A DNA stretch of 64,000 nucleotides from G965233625 sp965233625 (GCA_965233625.1 OZ247499.1:744001-808000); one strand, 5' to 3'; shown: positions 1 to 8,696, counted from the stretch's first letter. The notes: generated by a model from the letters alone, not told the origin. Made by a program: numbers and translations.

Positions 1-252
1 CTGTTCGCTGACCTGCGTGCCGGCAAGATTCCGAACGAAGCAGAATATGGCGCCAAGAGCACCATGACCGCCATCTTCGGCCGTCTGGCAACTTACTCCG
101 GTAAGATGCTCGACTGGGATACCGCTATCAACTCGGACATTAAACTGGCCGACGTAGATTCGATGACCTCGTTCGAAGACAAGGCGCCTCTGCAGCCTAA
201 CGAACGTGGTGGCTACGACATTGCTGTTCCAGGTAAGTTCAAAGCTGTCTAA
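1..252 (+). CDS. Gfo/Idh/MocA family oxidoreductase, C-terminal fragment
   Basis: The frame is open from the first base and ends at TAA 250-252, giving the last 83 residues of a gene that begins left of the window. The segment NEAEYGAKSTMTAIFGR followed by ATYSGKMLDWD is typical of the C-terminus of planctomycete secreted Gfo/Idh/MocA dehydrogenases, which are NAD(P)-dependent sugar or inositol oxidoreductases. The NAD-binding Rossmann part is outside the window, so the substrate cannot be stated. A strong terminator follows 33 bases later. Confidence 0.72.
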   Translation: MFADLRAGKIPNEAEYGAKSTMTAIFGRLATYSGKMLDWDTAINSDIKLADVDSMTSFEDKAPLQPNERGGYDIAVPGKFKAV

Positions 253-284
253 GCAGCTGTTACAGCAAGTAGTATGAAAATTGA

Positions 285-319
285 AAAGCGAGCGGGGTCT
301 ATGCCTCGCTCGCTTTTTT
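285..319 (+). terminator. Intrinsic terminator after the oxidoreductase
   Basis: AGCGAGCGGGG (287-297) pairs with CCTCGCTCGCT (304-314) with one mismatch across a short loop and is followed by a run of T. It ends the rightward oxidoreductase transcript just before the convergent glycerate kinase gene. Confidence 0.8.
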
Positions 320-337
320 CATTCTTGCATATCGCGG

Positions 338-1744
338 CTATTCACGATCCGAGATGGTGACTACACGCAGATCGCAGACGTTGGTGTGTGTGGGGCCGGT
401 CACAAGCAGATCATTCATCGGTTTGAAGAAGTTGTATGCGTTGTTGAGTTCCAGGTGCTCTTCAATGCTGAGCGCATTGAAACCATTCGCCAGCATGCGG
501 GTGGTTGTATCAGCGTCGATGACGGCGCCTGCTGCATCGGTTGGCCCGTCTTCGCCATCGGTGCCGCCGGAAACAATGGCGATGCCGTCGAGCGGGTTGG
601 CGCCTCTGGCGCTGTGTGTCACCAGGTTATCCAGCGCTGCCAGCACAAGCTGCTGATTCCGGCCGCCTTTGCCGCGTTCTGCTGACGGCGCCAGTTCAAC
701 CACAGGCTCGCCCCCGGTAATCAAGCAGTCGGGCCCTTTCTGCGATCGCATTAGCCGCGCCATGTGCGCAAGATGCCTTCCTACGTCGTCCGCCAGTCCT
801 TCAGGTTCACTGGCGGAAGTCATGGAAAATGCGTAGCCGCGTTTCTCCGCTTCCATGCCTGCCGCATCCACTGCAACGGCATTGTTCCCGATGATGTGGT
901 TTGAAACACGCTGAAAGATGTCGTCATCGGTCGCAGCGCGCTGGTTGCCTTCGCCTTCCACCGCCCGTTGCAGCGCTGCATACACTGAAGCAGGCGCCTG
1001 CGGGTTCTGCGGGTCGTCAAATTTGCGGAGAATGTCCAGCGCGTCCTGCGGTGTGGAGTCTGGCTTCACGGTCGGGCCGCATGCGATGATATCGAGCGGA
1101 TCGCCCAGCACATCCGAAATAATCAGTGACACAACCCTGGCGCCGCCGCAGCGAGCCACCAGCCCGCCGCCTTTCAATTTGCTAAGGTGAGTCCGCACAA
1201 CATTCAACTGTTTGATGTTGGCCCCGGCGCCGCTCAGCAGCCGCGTCACCTGCTGCTTCGCTTCCACAGAAACGCCTTCGACAGGCGCAGGCAGCAGCGC
1301 CGAGCCACCACCAGAAATCAGACAGATGCACAGATCGCGCGGCGTTAACTGGCTCATCAGTTCCAGCATCGCAGTAGCGCCATCTACGCCCGCCTGCACT
1401 GGCTCGTTCACACCGGCCGGACGCGCCGCATGCAGTTGAATCCTTCTCAGCTTCCGCTCGCAACCAGCAGGCACATTCACCCAGCCCGCAACCTGTTTGT
1501 TCTCTAATACTTCACCGCCAAGAGCCTCTTCGAGTCCGGCTGACATTCCGGCGCCCGCCTTCCCCGCACCCACCACAAGGATGCGGCCAATCTGGTCGAG
1601 CTCGATGGTTTCACCCGCAATAACGAGAGTATCACCTTCGACCTGCACCTGACTGGCGACCAGCTGATCGCTACGCACGGCGTTGACACCGGCTTGCCAG
1701 ATTGCCAGGGCGTCTTCGCGAAGCTGAGTAGTTGTGCGTTGCAT
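338..1744 (-). CDS. Glycerate 2-kinase (DUF4147/MOFRL family)
   Basis: This 468-residue protein is the class that phosphorylates D-glycerate to 2-phosphoglycerate, feeding glyoxylate, serine or tartrate carbon into lower glycolysis. The N-terminal glycine-rich segment VVGAGKAGAGM near residue 55 and the ISGGGSALLPAP segment near residue 145 are hallmark glycerate kinase motifs. The C-terminal MOFRL domain contains TGGEP, GGRNQQ and SGGTDGEDGPTDAAG (about residues 340-405). Length matches the GckA/TtuD family. The gene stands alone and converges with the oxidoreductase on its left. The ATG at 1744 keeps the conserved N-terminus; no obvious operon partner is present. Confidence 0.9.
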   Translation of the reverse strand: MQRTTTQLREDALAIWQAGVNAVRSDQLVASQVQVEGDTLVIAGETIELDQIGRILVVGAGKAGAGMSAGLEEALGGEVLENKQVAGWVNVPAGCERKLRRIQLHAARPAGVNEPVQAGVDGATAMLELMSQLTPRDLCICLISGGGSALLPAPVEGVSVEAKQQVTRLLSGAGANIKQLNVVRTHLSKLKGGGLVARCGGARVVSLIISDVLGDPLDIIACGPTVKPDSTPQDALDILRKFDDPQNPQAPASVYAALQRAVEGEGNQRAATDDDIFQRVSNHIIGNNAVAVDAAGMEAEKRGYAFSMTSASEPEGLADDVGRHLAHMARLMRSQKGPDCLITGGEPVVELAPSAERGKGGRNQQLVLAALDNLVTHSARGANPLDGIAIVSGGTDGEDGPTDAAGAVIDADTTTRMLANGFNALSIEEHLELNNAYNFFKPMNDLLVTGPTHTNVCDLRVVTISDRE

Positions 1745-1888
1745 GGCGGTTGCTTCTTCGAGAAAGTCTGCGTCGTAACGCGTGCATGATGTCTGCTAAA
1801 CTGTGTGGCCTTACGCCGTTATACAACCGCTGTTGTTTGCTTGACAGCCTGCCACAAACCGACAGCTTCCTTCGGGGAGGATACCGCT

Positions 1889-2884
1889 TTGAAGAAACGA
1901 ATACCGGTTGCTGTTGCATTTGTCGCTTTGAATGTGCTGTTCGGGTTGGCGGTTTACTGGTGGAAGTCGCAGGCGCCACCCGCAAAAAATCTTGTCACGA
2001 TAAAGAACACGGCGCTGGCGTACCTTGAAAATGGCCAGCCGGTTGAAGCCATAGAGCAATTCGAGTCGTTGAACACGCAGGCGCCTGAACTGAAGTTGCC
2101 GGTACGCAATTTAGCCGTTGCCCGTGTCATGCGTTATCTGCAACTCGACAGAAACCTCGACGCCGAAGAAGCAGCTACCGCTTATCAGCAAGCCGACGCG
2201 GCAATAAAGAAATTGATCTCCGGCGAACCAGAGAACGCCGACGCATATATTCTGGCCAGCCGCCTGGCGTCCGGCGCCGGTGACACTGCCAAGTCACTTT
2301 CCTTTCTGGAAGAAGCACGCAAGCGACGCCCGGACGACGCCGCCATCTGGTTTGACACCTATAACACCGCGCAACTGCTTGACACGCCAGAGGCCAAAGA
2401 ACTCGCTGCGAAATCGCTTTCCAGATGTAGCGAACTTGCGCCGGACAATACTTTTGTCATCCTCGACTGGCTGCTTCAACAAGCGATCGCCAACGATCCA
2501 GAAGTTTCCCGGGCGCTGCAACATGCACAGAAATTGCTCGCGCCGCTGGAAGCAGAAGTGCAGTTGAGAGTGCGGGTTTCCCTCAAAGAACTGCTGCAAA
2601 AAGCAGAGGCTGGCGCTAAAGAGGGAGACTGGAGCGCGGCGCGACGTTTCGTCCGCATGGTTGGAAATGTCGCCCGGCCGGCAGCCATCGTGCAAAGCGA
2701 TCTACAGTCCATGATCCGCCACGAACTGGAATTTGTGGATGTGGATTTCCCGGAAGAATTTTACATTGCTAACAAGCTAGACCGGGCCGTGGCCGGCGAA
2801 GCTATCGAGGTGAAGTTTGACGAAGATGCATCGACCGCCGGGCTAAACCTCGCCAACTGCACGGATGTTGTCGCCGCAGATTAG
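1889..2884 (+). CDS. Membrane-anchored TPR/FG-GAP protein, 5' part before in-frame TAG
   Basis: I place the start at TTG 1889 because GGGGAGG (1874-1880) sits eight bases upstream and the product opens with a signal-anchor (MKKRIPVAVAFVALN...). An open frame exists further upstream but lacks a ribosome site. After the anchor come alpha-helical TPR-like repeats to about residue 300. The frame stops at TAG 2882-2884 within an FG-GAP type sequence (VVAAD-stop-DLDGTLEII). Translation continues in the same frame without any shift into the 836-residue ORF downstream, so this is one gene split by an amber codon: a nonsense mutation, a sequencing error or read-through. Confidence 0.7.
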   Translation: MKKRIPVAVAFVALNVLFGLAVYWWKSQAPPAKNLVTIKNTALAYLENGQPVEAIEQFESLNTQAPELKLPVRNLAVARVMRYLQLDRNLDAEEAATAYQQADAAIKKLISGEPENADAYILASRLASGAGDTAKSLSFLEEARKRRPDDAAIWFDTYNTAQLLDTPEAKELAAKSLSRCSELAPDNTFVILDWLLQQAIANDPEVSRALQHAQKLLAPLEAEVQLRVRVSLKELLQKAEAGAKEGDWSAARRFVRMVGNVARPAAIVQSDLQSMIRHELEFVDVDFPEEFYIANKLDRAVAGEAIEVKFDEDASTAGLNLANCTDVVAAD

Positions 2885-5488
2885 GATCTGGATGGAACCT
2901 TAGAGATCATCGCAATCTACAGAGAAACGCTTGCCGTCCTCGACCGCGAAGAGCTTTCCGGCCCCTGGAAGATTGCATTGGAACTTGAAATTCCGCCGGG
3001 GCTGACGCGAATCCTTGCAGCGGATCTAGATGCTGACGCTGCCACGGTGGAAGAAGGGCCGGAACACAGCGTGCAGCAGACGGCGGACGTTGATCTGGTG
3101 CTCTACGGCCCGGCTGGCGTGACGGTGTTTGAGAACCAGCTTCAAGATGGCGCCCGGAAGTTTGCGGCTGTTAAACAAGCGGAAGTCGACCAGAGAATGC
3201 CGCCGGTTACCGCTGCGGCTTTGTGCGACTTGGATCACGATGGTGATCTGGATGTCATCCTGTGTGCGGACAAACCGCGTGTTCTTTCAAACGTCGATGG
3301 GCTGCATTTCACATGGTGGCCAGACGATGCGATTTTAGATGTGCCTGACAATGTGCCGCCAGCAACAATCATCACGGCGGTCGATTGGGATCGCGATATT
3401 GATTCGGATGTGCTGATTGCTGGAGACGGAGCATACCTGCTCGAAAATCTTCGCCAGGGGCTGCTACGCTACCGCCTTCTGAAGGCGGACGATCCGTCAC
3501 TCAACCAGGCAACAAACCTGGCCATTCTAGATGTCGACGCGAATGCCAGCTGGGACGTACTTTCACAAGACGGCAAGGGACTTACCGTCTCTATGACTCA
3601 GACGCCGGCGCCGGGCAAAGTTACCTGGCTCCGGCAGGCTGCCGTTGACCTTGAAGATGTAGGCGCCAAAGGGTTCCGCCAAATTCAGCTACTAGACTAC
3701 GACAACGACGGTTTGGAAGACGTCCTGGCACAGACGGCCAACCGGCTTTTACTGTTGCGAAATAAAGGCAACGGCTCCTTCGCCCTTGGGCCAGAGATTG
3801 CCGCCGTGAAGGCGATCAATGCGCTGCGGACGGCAGATATAGACGCGGATGGCGATCTCGACATTCTCGCGGCAACGCCCAGTGGAATGCGTATCTTCAT
3901 CAATCAGGGCGGCAACCAGAATAGCTGGCTGAATGTTTCGCTTCTGGCTGCCCAGGTAAAGGGTGATGCGGCAGAAAGCAGCGGTCGTGTTAATCAGTAC
4001 GGCATCGGCTCGCTGCTCGAAGTACGCGCCGGCGCCTTTTACCAGCCTCGCACTGTGACAGGGTCTGCCACCCACATCGGGCTAGGAAAACGGTCACAGG
4101 CGGACGCGTTGCGGATCATCTGGACCAATGGCATCCCCGATAACCACATTGCTCCCGAAGCAGAAAAGCTGCTGTATGAGCGTCAGAGTCTAAAAGGTTC
4201 GTGCCCGTACCTTTACACCTGGGACGGTGAGAAGTTTGTCTTTATGACAGACCTGCTGTGGGCGGCGCCCATCGGCCTGATCTCCGCCGATAACCAGCTT
4301 GTGCCGGCACGGCCCTGGGAATGGCTGAAGGTGCCGGGCGAAATGCTGCAGCTCCGCGATGGCAAGTACGAATTGCAGATCACCGAAGAGCTTTGGGAAG
4401 CCGCCTACTTCGATCAGGTGGAACTTATCGCCATTGATCATCCCATCGGTGTAGATATTTTCACTAACGAAAAAGTAGGCCCACCTTCCATGGCTGCGCC
4501 TATGATCCACCAAGTGGCAAAGCCACTTAAGCCAGTCTCGGCCCGTGATTCAGCTGGTCGCGATATTCTGAAACAGATTGAATCTATTGACGATGTCTAC
4601 GCCCGGCCTTTCAGCCGTAAGCGGCTGCAAGGCTACACCCATCCCCACTATATAGAACTTGATTTTGGCGAAGTCGTTTCGCCCCGCCAACCATCGCCAG
4701 AGAGCATCACTCTGTTTCTAACCGGCTGGGTTTATCCCACCGATACCTCCATCAACGCCCAGATCGCAAGCAACCCCGCGCTGCCTGCCCCGCGGCCGCC
4801 GTATCTGTTAACGCCAGACGAAAATGGCGTCTGGCGTGAAGTGCAGGACTTTACCGGATTTCCCGGCGGCAAAACGAAGACGATTGCCATCGACGTTTCC
4901 AAGGCGTTCACTGGTAACGATTACCGCCTACGTCTGGCGACAAGCATGGAGTTGTACTGGGACGCAGCGTTTCTAAAAGTCGGCGATCAGGATGTGAAAA
5001 TCGTCCAGCAGCCAACCCGTTTGCTTTCCGCCGATCTTCACTACCGGGGGTTCTCGAAAGTCATCGATCATCCCGGCGACGGTCCGCAGAGGTATGACTA
5101 TGCACAAGTAAACGCCGATCCAGTATGGCCGCCCATGCAAGGTGGTTTTACGCGTTACGGCGACGTGCATGAGTTGATTAAAGACGAAGACGATCGCCTG
5201 GTGATCCTAGGCGCCGGTGATGAAATGACGCTACGTTTCGCCGCGCCGGAGAAGCCATGTCCCAAAGGCTGGCAGCGTGATTTTGTGCTGCACAACGTGG
5301 GATACGATAAAGACGCGGACCTAAACACCGTTTATGGGCAGACCGTTTCGCCCCTGCCATTCCGCAGTATGAAGGGCTATCCCTATGTGGAAGATCCACC
5401 CGCCGTCCTGATTCGCGATATGCAGAAATTTCACACCCGGACACAAAGCCAGTCGCGGTTCCGCAATCTGCTGCGGGCGCCGGAATGA
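2885..5488 (+). CDS. FG-GAP/VCBS and ASPIC-UnbV protein, 3' part of the same gene
   Basis: This is the in-frame continuation after TAG 2882-2884. The only initiation codon nearby is TTG 2978, with no good ribosome site, so independent translation is doubtful. Calcium-binding-like FG-GAP repeats are visible as D-x-D-x-D-G-D-x-D motifs (ADLDADAAT, CDLDHDGDLDV, DYDNDGLEDV, DIDADGDLDI). They are followed by an ASPIC/UnbV-type segment (GIGSLLEVRAG...HIGLGKRSQADALRIIWTNG). The last ~430 residues form a large uncharacterised region common to secreted planctomycete proteins. The joined product would have about 1,199 residues with an extracytoplasmic beta-propeller. Function is unknown; an adhesion or polysaccharide-binding role is inference. 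Confidence 0.7.
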   Translation, partial: DLDGTLEIIAIYRETLAVLDREELSGPWKIALELEIPPGLTRILAADLDADAATVEEGPEHSVQQTADVDLVLYGPAGVTVFENQLQDGARKFAAVKQAEVDQRMPPVTAAALCDLDHDGDLDVILCADKPRVLSNVDGLHFTWWPDDAILDVPDNVPPATIITAVDWDRDIDSDVLIAGDGAYLLENLRQGLLRYRLLKADDPSLNQATNLAILDVDANASWDVLSQDGKGLTVSMTQTPAPGKVTWLRQAAVDLEDVGAKGFRQIQLLDYDNDGLEDVLAQTANRLLLLRNKGNGSFALGPEIAAVKAINALRTADIDADGDLDILAATPSGMRIFINQGGNQNSWLNVSLLAAQVKGDAAESSGRVNQYGIGSLLEVRAGAFYQPRTVTGSATHIGLGKRSQADALRIIWTNGIPDNHIAPEAEKLLYERQSLKGSCPYLYTWDGEKFVFMTDLLWAAPIGLISADNQLVPARPWEWLKVPGEMLQLRDGKYELQITEELWEAAYFDQVELIAIDHPIGVDIFTNEKVGPPSMAAPMIHQVAKPLKPVSARDSAGRDILKQIESIDDVYARPFSRKRLQGYTHPHYIELDFGEVVSPRQPSPESITLFLTGWVYPTDTSINAQIASNPALPAPRPPYLLTPDENGVWREVQDFTGFPGGKTKTIAIDVSKAFTGNDYRLRLATSMELYWDAAFLKVGDQDVKIVQQPTRLLSADLHYRGFSKVIDHPGDGPQRYDYAQVNADPVWPPMQGGFTRYGDVHELIKDEDDRLVILGAGDEMTLRFAAPEKPCPKGWQRDFVLHNVGYDKDADLNTVYGQTVSPLPFRSMKGYPYVEDPPAVLIRDMQKFHTRTQSQSRFRNLLRAPE

Positions 5489-5644
5489 CGCCGCGTTAAG
5501 CTGTGACGGTTATGACGCGTGAGGGCTGTTTTATGCCCCAAGTGTTTCCTTGCAAGGGGCTGGATGCATCCTGCCGATTGTACGAAAGAGTACGGCCACA
5601 CCGGTCGTTTCCTTTGTGCAGAATTCTGGCCGGGATTGTCAGCC

Positions 5645-6652
5645 ATGCGTTTCGCCACGGTTTTTCTATTGCTGCTAGTTGCTGTCGCCGGGTGCAAACA
5701 CCCGGTCAAAGCAATCACACACAGCTATGTTGAAACCGATACGCCCCCCATCAAAGACCCGGCGCCGGTCATTCCCATGCAGGTCGAAGGGAATCCTTCG
5801 TGTTCGAAAATCGCTCTGATCGATGTGGATGGCGTGCTGGTGAATCAGAATCTGACGGGGCTAAGTTCAATGGGTGAGAACCCTGTCGATGCCTTCCGCG
5901 AAAAACTAGACCGTGTCGCCAGAACTCCCTGTGTCTCCGCCGTTGTGATTCGCATCAACAGCCCCGGCGGCAGCGTGACGGCGACGGATATTATGTGGCG
6001 CGACTTAAACTCGTTTAAGCAGCGAACGGGCCTGCCCGTGATTGCCTGTATTATGGATGTCGGCGCCGGCGGAGGGTATTACCTGGCGACGGCGGCGGAC
6101 CATATCGTGGCCCACCCGACGTCTTTGACGGGTGGGATTGGCGTGATTCTTAACGTCTACAATCTGCAAGGCGCCATGGAATTACAGAGCATTGTCAGCA
6201 CCCCCGTGAAGTCCGGCGAACTCACAGATATTGGAACCTCTGAACGGCCGATGACCGAGCAATCGCAAAAGATTCTGCAGACACTCGCCCGCGGATTTCA
6301 TACCCGCTTCCGTGATATCGTGCGTGGCAGCCGGGGATTGGAACTGAAGAATGACTCGGTCGTGTTCGATGGCCGCGTGTTTGCCGCGCAGGATGCGCTG
6401 GACAAAGGGTTGATTGACTCATCCGGCTATCTGGACGACGCGCTGCAACTCGCCCGCAATCAGGCGGGAACGCCGGACGCGGCCACGGTGATTTTCCACC
6501 GCAAAAAAGATCGCGCCCGCACACCGTACGCCATCACGCCCAATTCGCCAGTGCAGGGCGATATCGTGCCGCTCAGCATCCCCGGCCTAGACCGTAGCAA
6601 GCTGCCCGCATTTCTGTATATGTGGCAGCCGGAATCGACGATCGTACCGTAA
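5645..6652 (+). CDS. S49 (SppA-like) lipoprotein with nucleophile Ser replaced by Gly
   Basis: The start at ATG 5645 gives a lipoprotein signal (MRFATVFLLLLVAVAGC, cleavage before Cys17); upstream in-frame ATG 5519 would bury that signal. The body is a ClpP/crotonase-like S49 fold: VVIRINSPGGSVTATD is the oxyanion-hole segment, and PTSLTGGIGV follows the active-site helix. Signal peptide peptidases carry A-S-G-G-Y-Y with the catalytic serine; here the segment reads VGAGGGYYLATAAD, so the serine is glycine. The downstream VKSGELTDIGTSERPMT region, which carries the S49 lysine, is present. It is probably a non-peptidase or scaffold member of the family. The preceding gene ends 156 bases upstream. 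Confidence 0.82.
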   Translation: MRFATVFLLLLVAVAGCKHPVKAITHSYVETDTPPIKDPAPVIPMQVEGNPSCSKIALIDVDGVLVNQNLTGLSSMGENPVDAFREKLDRVARTPCVSAVVIRINSPGGSVTATDIMWRDLNSFKQRTGLPVIACIMDVGAGGGYYLATAADHIVAHPTSLTGGIGVILNVYNLQGAMELQSIVSTPVKSGELTDIGTSERPMTEQSQKILQTLARGFHTRFRDIVRGSRGLELKNDSVVFDGRVFAAQDALDKGLIDSSGYLDDALQLARNQAGTPDAATVIFHRKKDRARTPYAITPNSPVQGDIVPLSIPGLDRSKLPAFLYMWQPESTIVP

Positions 6653-6684
6653 CGGCAGATCGCCGCCGTCGAATTTCTACGAAT

Positions 6685-8085
6685 CTATTCGTAATTCCAC
6701 TTCAGCATCCAGGGATCGCTGGTGCGTTTCTGAAATGCTTTGATTTTCGCTTTTAGCTCCGCAAAGGTTTTGGCGTACTTCTCATCGTCCGCGAGGTTCT
6801 TGGACTCGTGCGGATCATTTTTGATGTCGTAGAGTTCGAACTTAGGCCGGTGGATGTATTGCTTGACGGTGCGTTTGCCATACATCGCATCGGGGCCCTT
6901 TTTGTAGACGTCCTGCCACGTTGGCGCTGCCCACAGGTCGGAAGCAAAGGGATACGGCAGCCCGTGAGCCACGTTCCAGATGAGTTTGAAATCGCGGTTG
7001 CGCACCACCCGCATCGGGTAATACATGGTGATTTCGTGAAAGGTATGCGATGCATATACCTCGTCAAAACCAGCGGGGTTCTCCTCTGCCATCGCGCTGA
7101 GGAATGAACGACCCTGACGGCGGTGATTTTTCTTCAGCCCGCCTGCAAAGTCGAGGATCGTCGGCGTGAGATCCGCAAGGTTAATCATCGCGTTACATTC
7201 GGCGCCGGATGCTTTGATGTATGGGTTGCGGATAACCATCGGAATCTGCATGCCGCCTTCATAAAGCGTTGTCTTGCCGCCGGGGAAAGCGATGCCATGG
7301 TCCGAGGTGTAGATAATCAGCGTCTTATCGTAAACGCCGGCATCCTTGAGATTCTGGATCAGCACGCCTAGGCCGTAGTCGATCCGGGAAACCGATTGAT
7401 AATACTGCGCCAGTTCGGCGCGGCAGACGGGCGTATCCGGCAGGAACGGATGCACCACGACATCTTCCGGCTTATAAGTCGTTTCCTCTACGCCTTCATA
7501 CCCATTGGGCTTATTGCCGAAAGGATTGGGCGAATGCTCCACATCCACGCTGCCGCCGCTGCGGTGCGGGTCGGACGTGCAGAAATAAAGGAAGAAGGGT
7601 TTGTCGCTTTTCTCGTTGATAAACGGTTTGCAGTTATTGGCCATCTGCACCGGGTTGCGAGCGTTGCCGGGCAGAGCTTTATCAAACTTGTAAACCTCTT
7701 CAGGCCCCACATGATACTTGCCAATGCGGGCCGTCCTATATCCGGCTTCACTTAACAGCACTGGCAGTGACTTAATCTTGTCATAGGTGCGGAAGTGATG
7801 GTAACTGTGCTGGTGCCCATACTGCGCGTTGGCATGGTTGTAGATGCCAGTCAAAATGACCGACCGGCTGGCGCTGCAACTGGCCGTTGTGCAGAAAGCG
7901 TGATTGAACTTCACACCACCCGCCGCCAGAGCGTCGATATTCGGCGTCTTAATCACCTTGTTGCCGTAGCAGCCGGCATCTGGGCTTTGATCGTCTGTTA
8001 CGACCAGCACCACGTTCCGTTCGGCGCCGTGAAGCAAGCCAGTAGTTAATAGAACAGCACCTAAGAAAGCCAGCATTCGCCGCAT
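6685..8085 (-). CDS. Secreted sulfatase (type I, CxAxR)
   Basis: ATG 8085 is chosen: GAGGG lies seven bases upstream and the product starts with a signal peptide (MRRMLAFLGAVLLTTGLLHGAE). Longer frames add non-conserved sequence. The alkaline-phosphatase-like sulfatase fold is clear: VVLVVTDDQSPDAGCYG metal site, CSASRSVILTG where Cys is the residue converted to formylglycine, IYTSDHG metal ligands, and NDPHESKNLADD near the C-terminus. The protein is about 466 residues. It likely hydrolyses sulfate esters of marine polysaccharides in the periplasm; the substrate subfamily cannot be assigned. It needs a formylglycine-generating enzyme or anaerobic maturase encoded elsewhere. Confidence 0.92.
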   Translation of the reverse strand: MRRMLAFLGAVLLTTGLLHGAERNVVLVVTDDQSPDAGCYGNKVIKTPNIDALAAGGVKFNHAFCTTASCSASRSVILTGIYNHANAQYGHQHSYHHFRTYDKIKSLPVLLSEAGYRTARIGKYHVGPEEVYKFDKALPGNARNPVQMANNCKPFINEKSDKPFFLYFCTSDPHRSGGSVDVEHSPNPFGNKPNGYEGVEETTYKPEDVVVHPFLPDTPVCRAELAQYYQSVSRIDYGLGVLIQNLKDAGVYDKTLIIYTSDHGIAFPGGKTTLYEGGMQIPMVIRNPYIKASGAECNAMINLADLTPTILDFAGGLKKNHRRQGRSFLSAMAEENPAGFDEVYASHTFHEITMYYPMRVVRNRDFKLIWNVAHGLPYPFASDLWAAPTWQDVYKKGPDAMYGKRTVKQYIHRPKFELYDIKNDPHESKNLADDEKYAKTFAELKAKIKAFQKRTSDPWMLKWNYE

Positions 8086-8218
8086 TGAATAACCCTCGTT
8101 GAAATGGAGTGCATGAACGGAAAGGAACCGCACCTCCATTCTAACACGAACTACACTCCATGCGATTATTCCAGCATAAGCAACCCAGAGCCCGAGGCCG
8201 GGCAACGCCAAAAGGTAA

Positions 8219-8267
8219 AACAGTCCCAGATAGAATCGAACCAACGCTGTTGGACCGCGGGACTGTT
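8219..8267 (-). other. tRNA-like mini-hairpin downstream of the tRNA cluster
   Basis: A nine-base perfect stem (AACAGTCCC/GGGACTGTT on the minus strand) encloses GGTCCAACAGC, resembling a tRNA D-arm, joined directly to GTTGGTTCGATTCTATC, resembling a T-arm. A seven-base acceptor-like stem with D-like and T-like parts but no anticodon arm suggests a degraded tRNA. On the minus strand it is followed by TTTTACCTTTT, so it may now act as the terminator of the tRNA transcript. Confidence 0.45.
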
Positions 8268-8274
8268 AAATGAG

Positions 8275-8345
8275 TGGACCCACCCGGAATCGCACCGGGA
8301 TCTCCGGCGTGCAAAGCCGGCGTCTTCCTGTTTGACCATAAGCCC
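8275..8345 (-). tRNA. tRNA-Ala (anticodon TGC)
   Basis: The acceptor stem GGGCTTA/TGGGTCC includes the G3-T70 wobble pair, the alanine identity element. The anticodon stem CCGGC/GCCGG encloses TTTGCAC, giving anticodon TGC. The T-arm has a TGCGATT loop closed by CCCGG/CCGGG. No CCA is encoded. It is third in a minus-strand cluster of Thr, Gln and Ala. Confidence 0.85.
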
Positions 8346-8351
8346 AAAAAG

Positions 8352-8426
8352 CTGCGGGAGTTGGAATCGAACCAACGGCCTCCTGGTTCAGAGCCAGGCG
8401 TCACTACCAGCAGCAACTATCCCGCA
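8352..8426 (-). tRNA. tRNA-Gln (anticodon CTG)
   Basis: The acceptor TGCGGGA/TCCCGCA pairs perfectly. The anticodon stem CCTGG/CCAGG holds the loop CTCTGAA with anticodon CTG. The T-stem GTTGG/CCAAC holds TTCGATT. No encoded CCA. Only six bases separate it from tRNA-Ala. Confidence 0.88.
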
Positions 8427-8442
8427 TCATCAAATTCAACAG

Positions 8443-8513
8443 AGCACCGGGTGGGAGTCGAACCCACGTTGCCGCATTACGAAAGCGGAGTCGTCCCGTT
8501 GGACCACCAGTGC
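8443..8513 (-). tRNA. tRNA-Thr (anticodon CGT)
   Basis: The acceptor GCACTGG/CCGGTGC has one T-G pair. The D-stem is GTCC/GGAC. The anticodon loop TTCGTAA is closed by CCGCT/TGCGG with a T-T mismatch at the last pair, giving anticodon CGT. The T-arm is GTGGG/CCCAC around TTCGACT. It is the first tRNA of the cluster. Confidence 0.85.
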
Positions 8514-8537
8514 AAGAGCAAAGCTTCTAACCCACGA

Positions 8538-8572
8538 AAAAACCCGGCGCCGCGAAGTGCGACACCGGGCTT
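8538..8572 (-). terminator. Intrinsic terminator upstream of the tRNA cluster
   Basis: On the minus strand CCCGG and CCGGG (with extra pairs) flank a GC-rich loop and are followed by six T (complement of 8538-8543). It would stop leftward transcription from the 8.6-8.7 kb small ORF before the tRNAs. Confidence 0.6.
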
Positions 8573-8600
8573 GGTATTTCCCGTTGGCCTCTGGCCGGTG

Positions 8601-8696
8601 TCACGTTTGCTGCGTCGCCACTTGAATCGTTGCCTGTTGTACGGCAGCGTTCTGTGGTGCAAGGGTCTGGATGATTATGGCGACTTGAAGCGTCAT
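8601..8696 (-). CDS. Possible 31-residue protein
   Basis: An ORF starts at ATG 8696 with GAAGAGA about seven bases upstream and encodes 31 residues (MTLQVAIIIQTLAP... ending in QVATQQT), rich in Gln, Ala, Thr and Ile. An intrinsic terminator lies 30 bases past the stop. It lies between sulfatase 2 and the tRNA cluster in a stretch otherwise lacking genes. Nothing is recognised; it could also be a regulatory RNA rather than a protein. Confidence 0.3.
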   Translation of the reverse strand: MTLQVAIIIQTLAPQNAAVQQATIQVATQQT

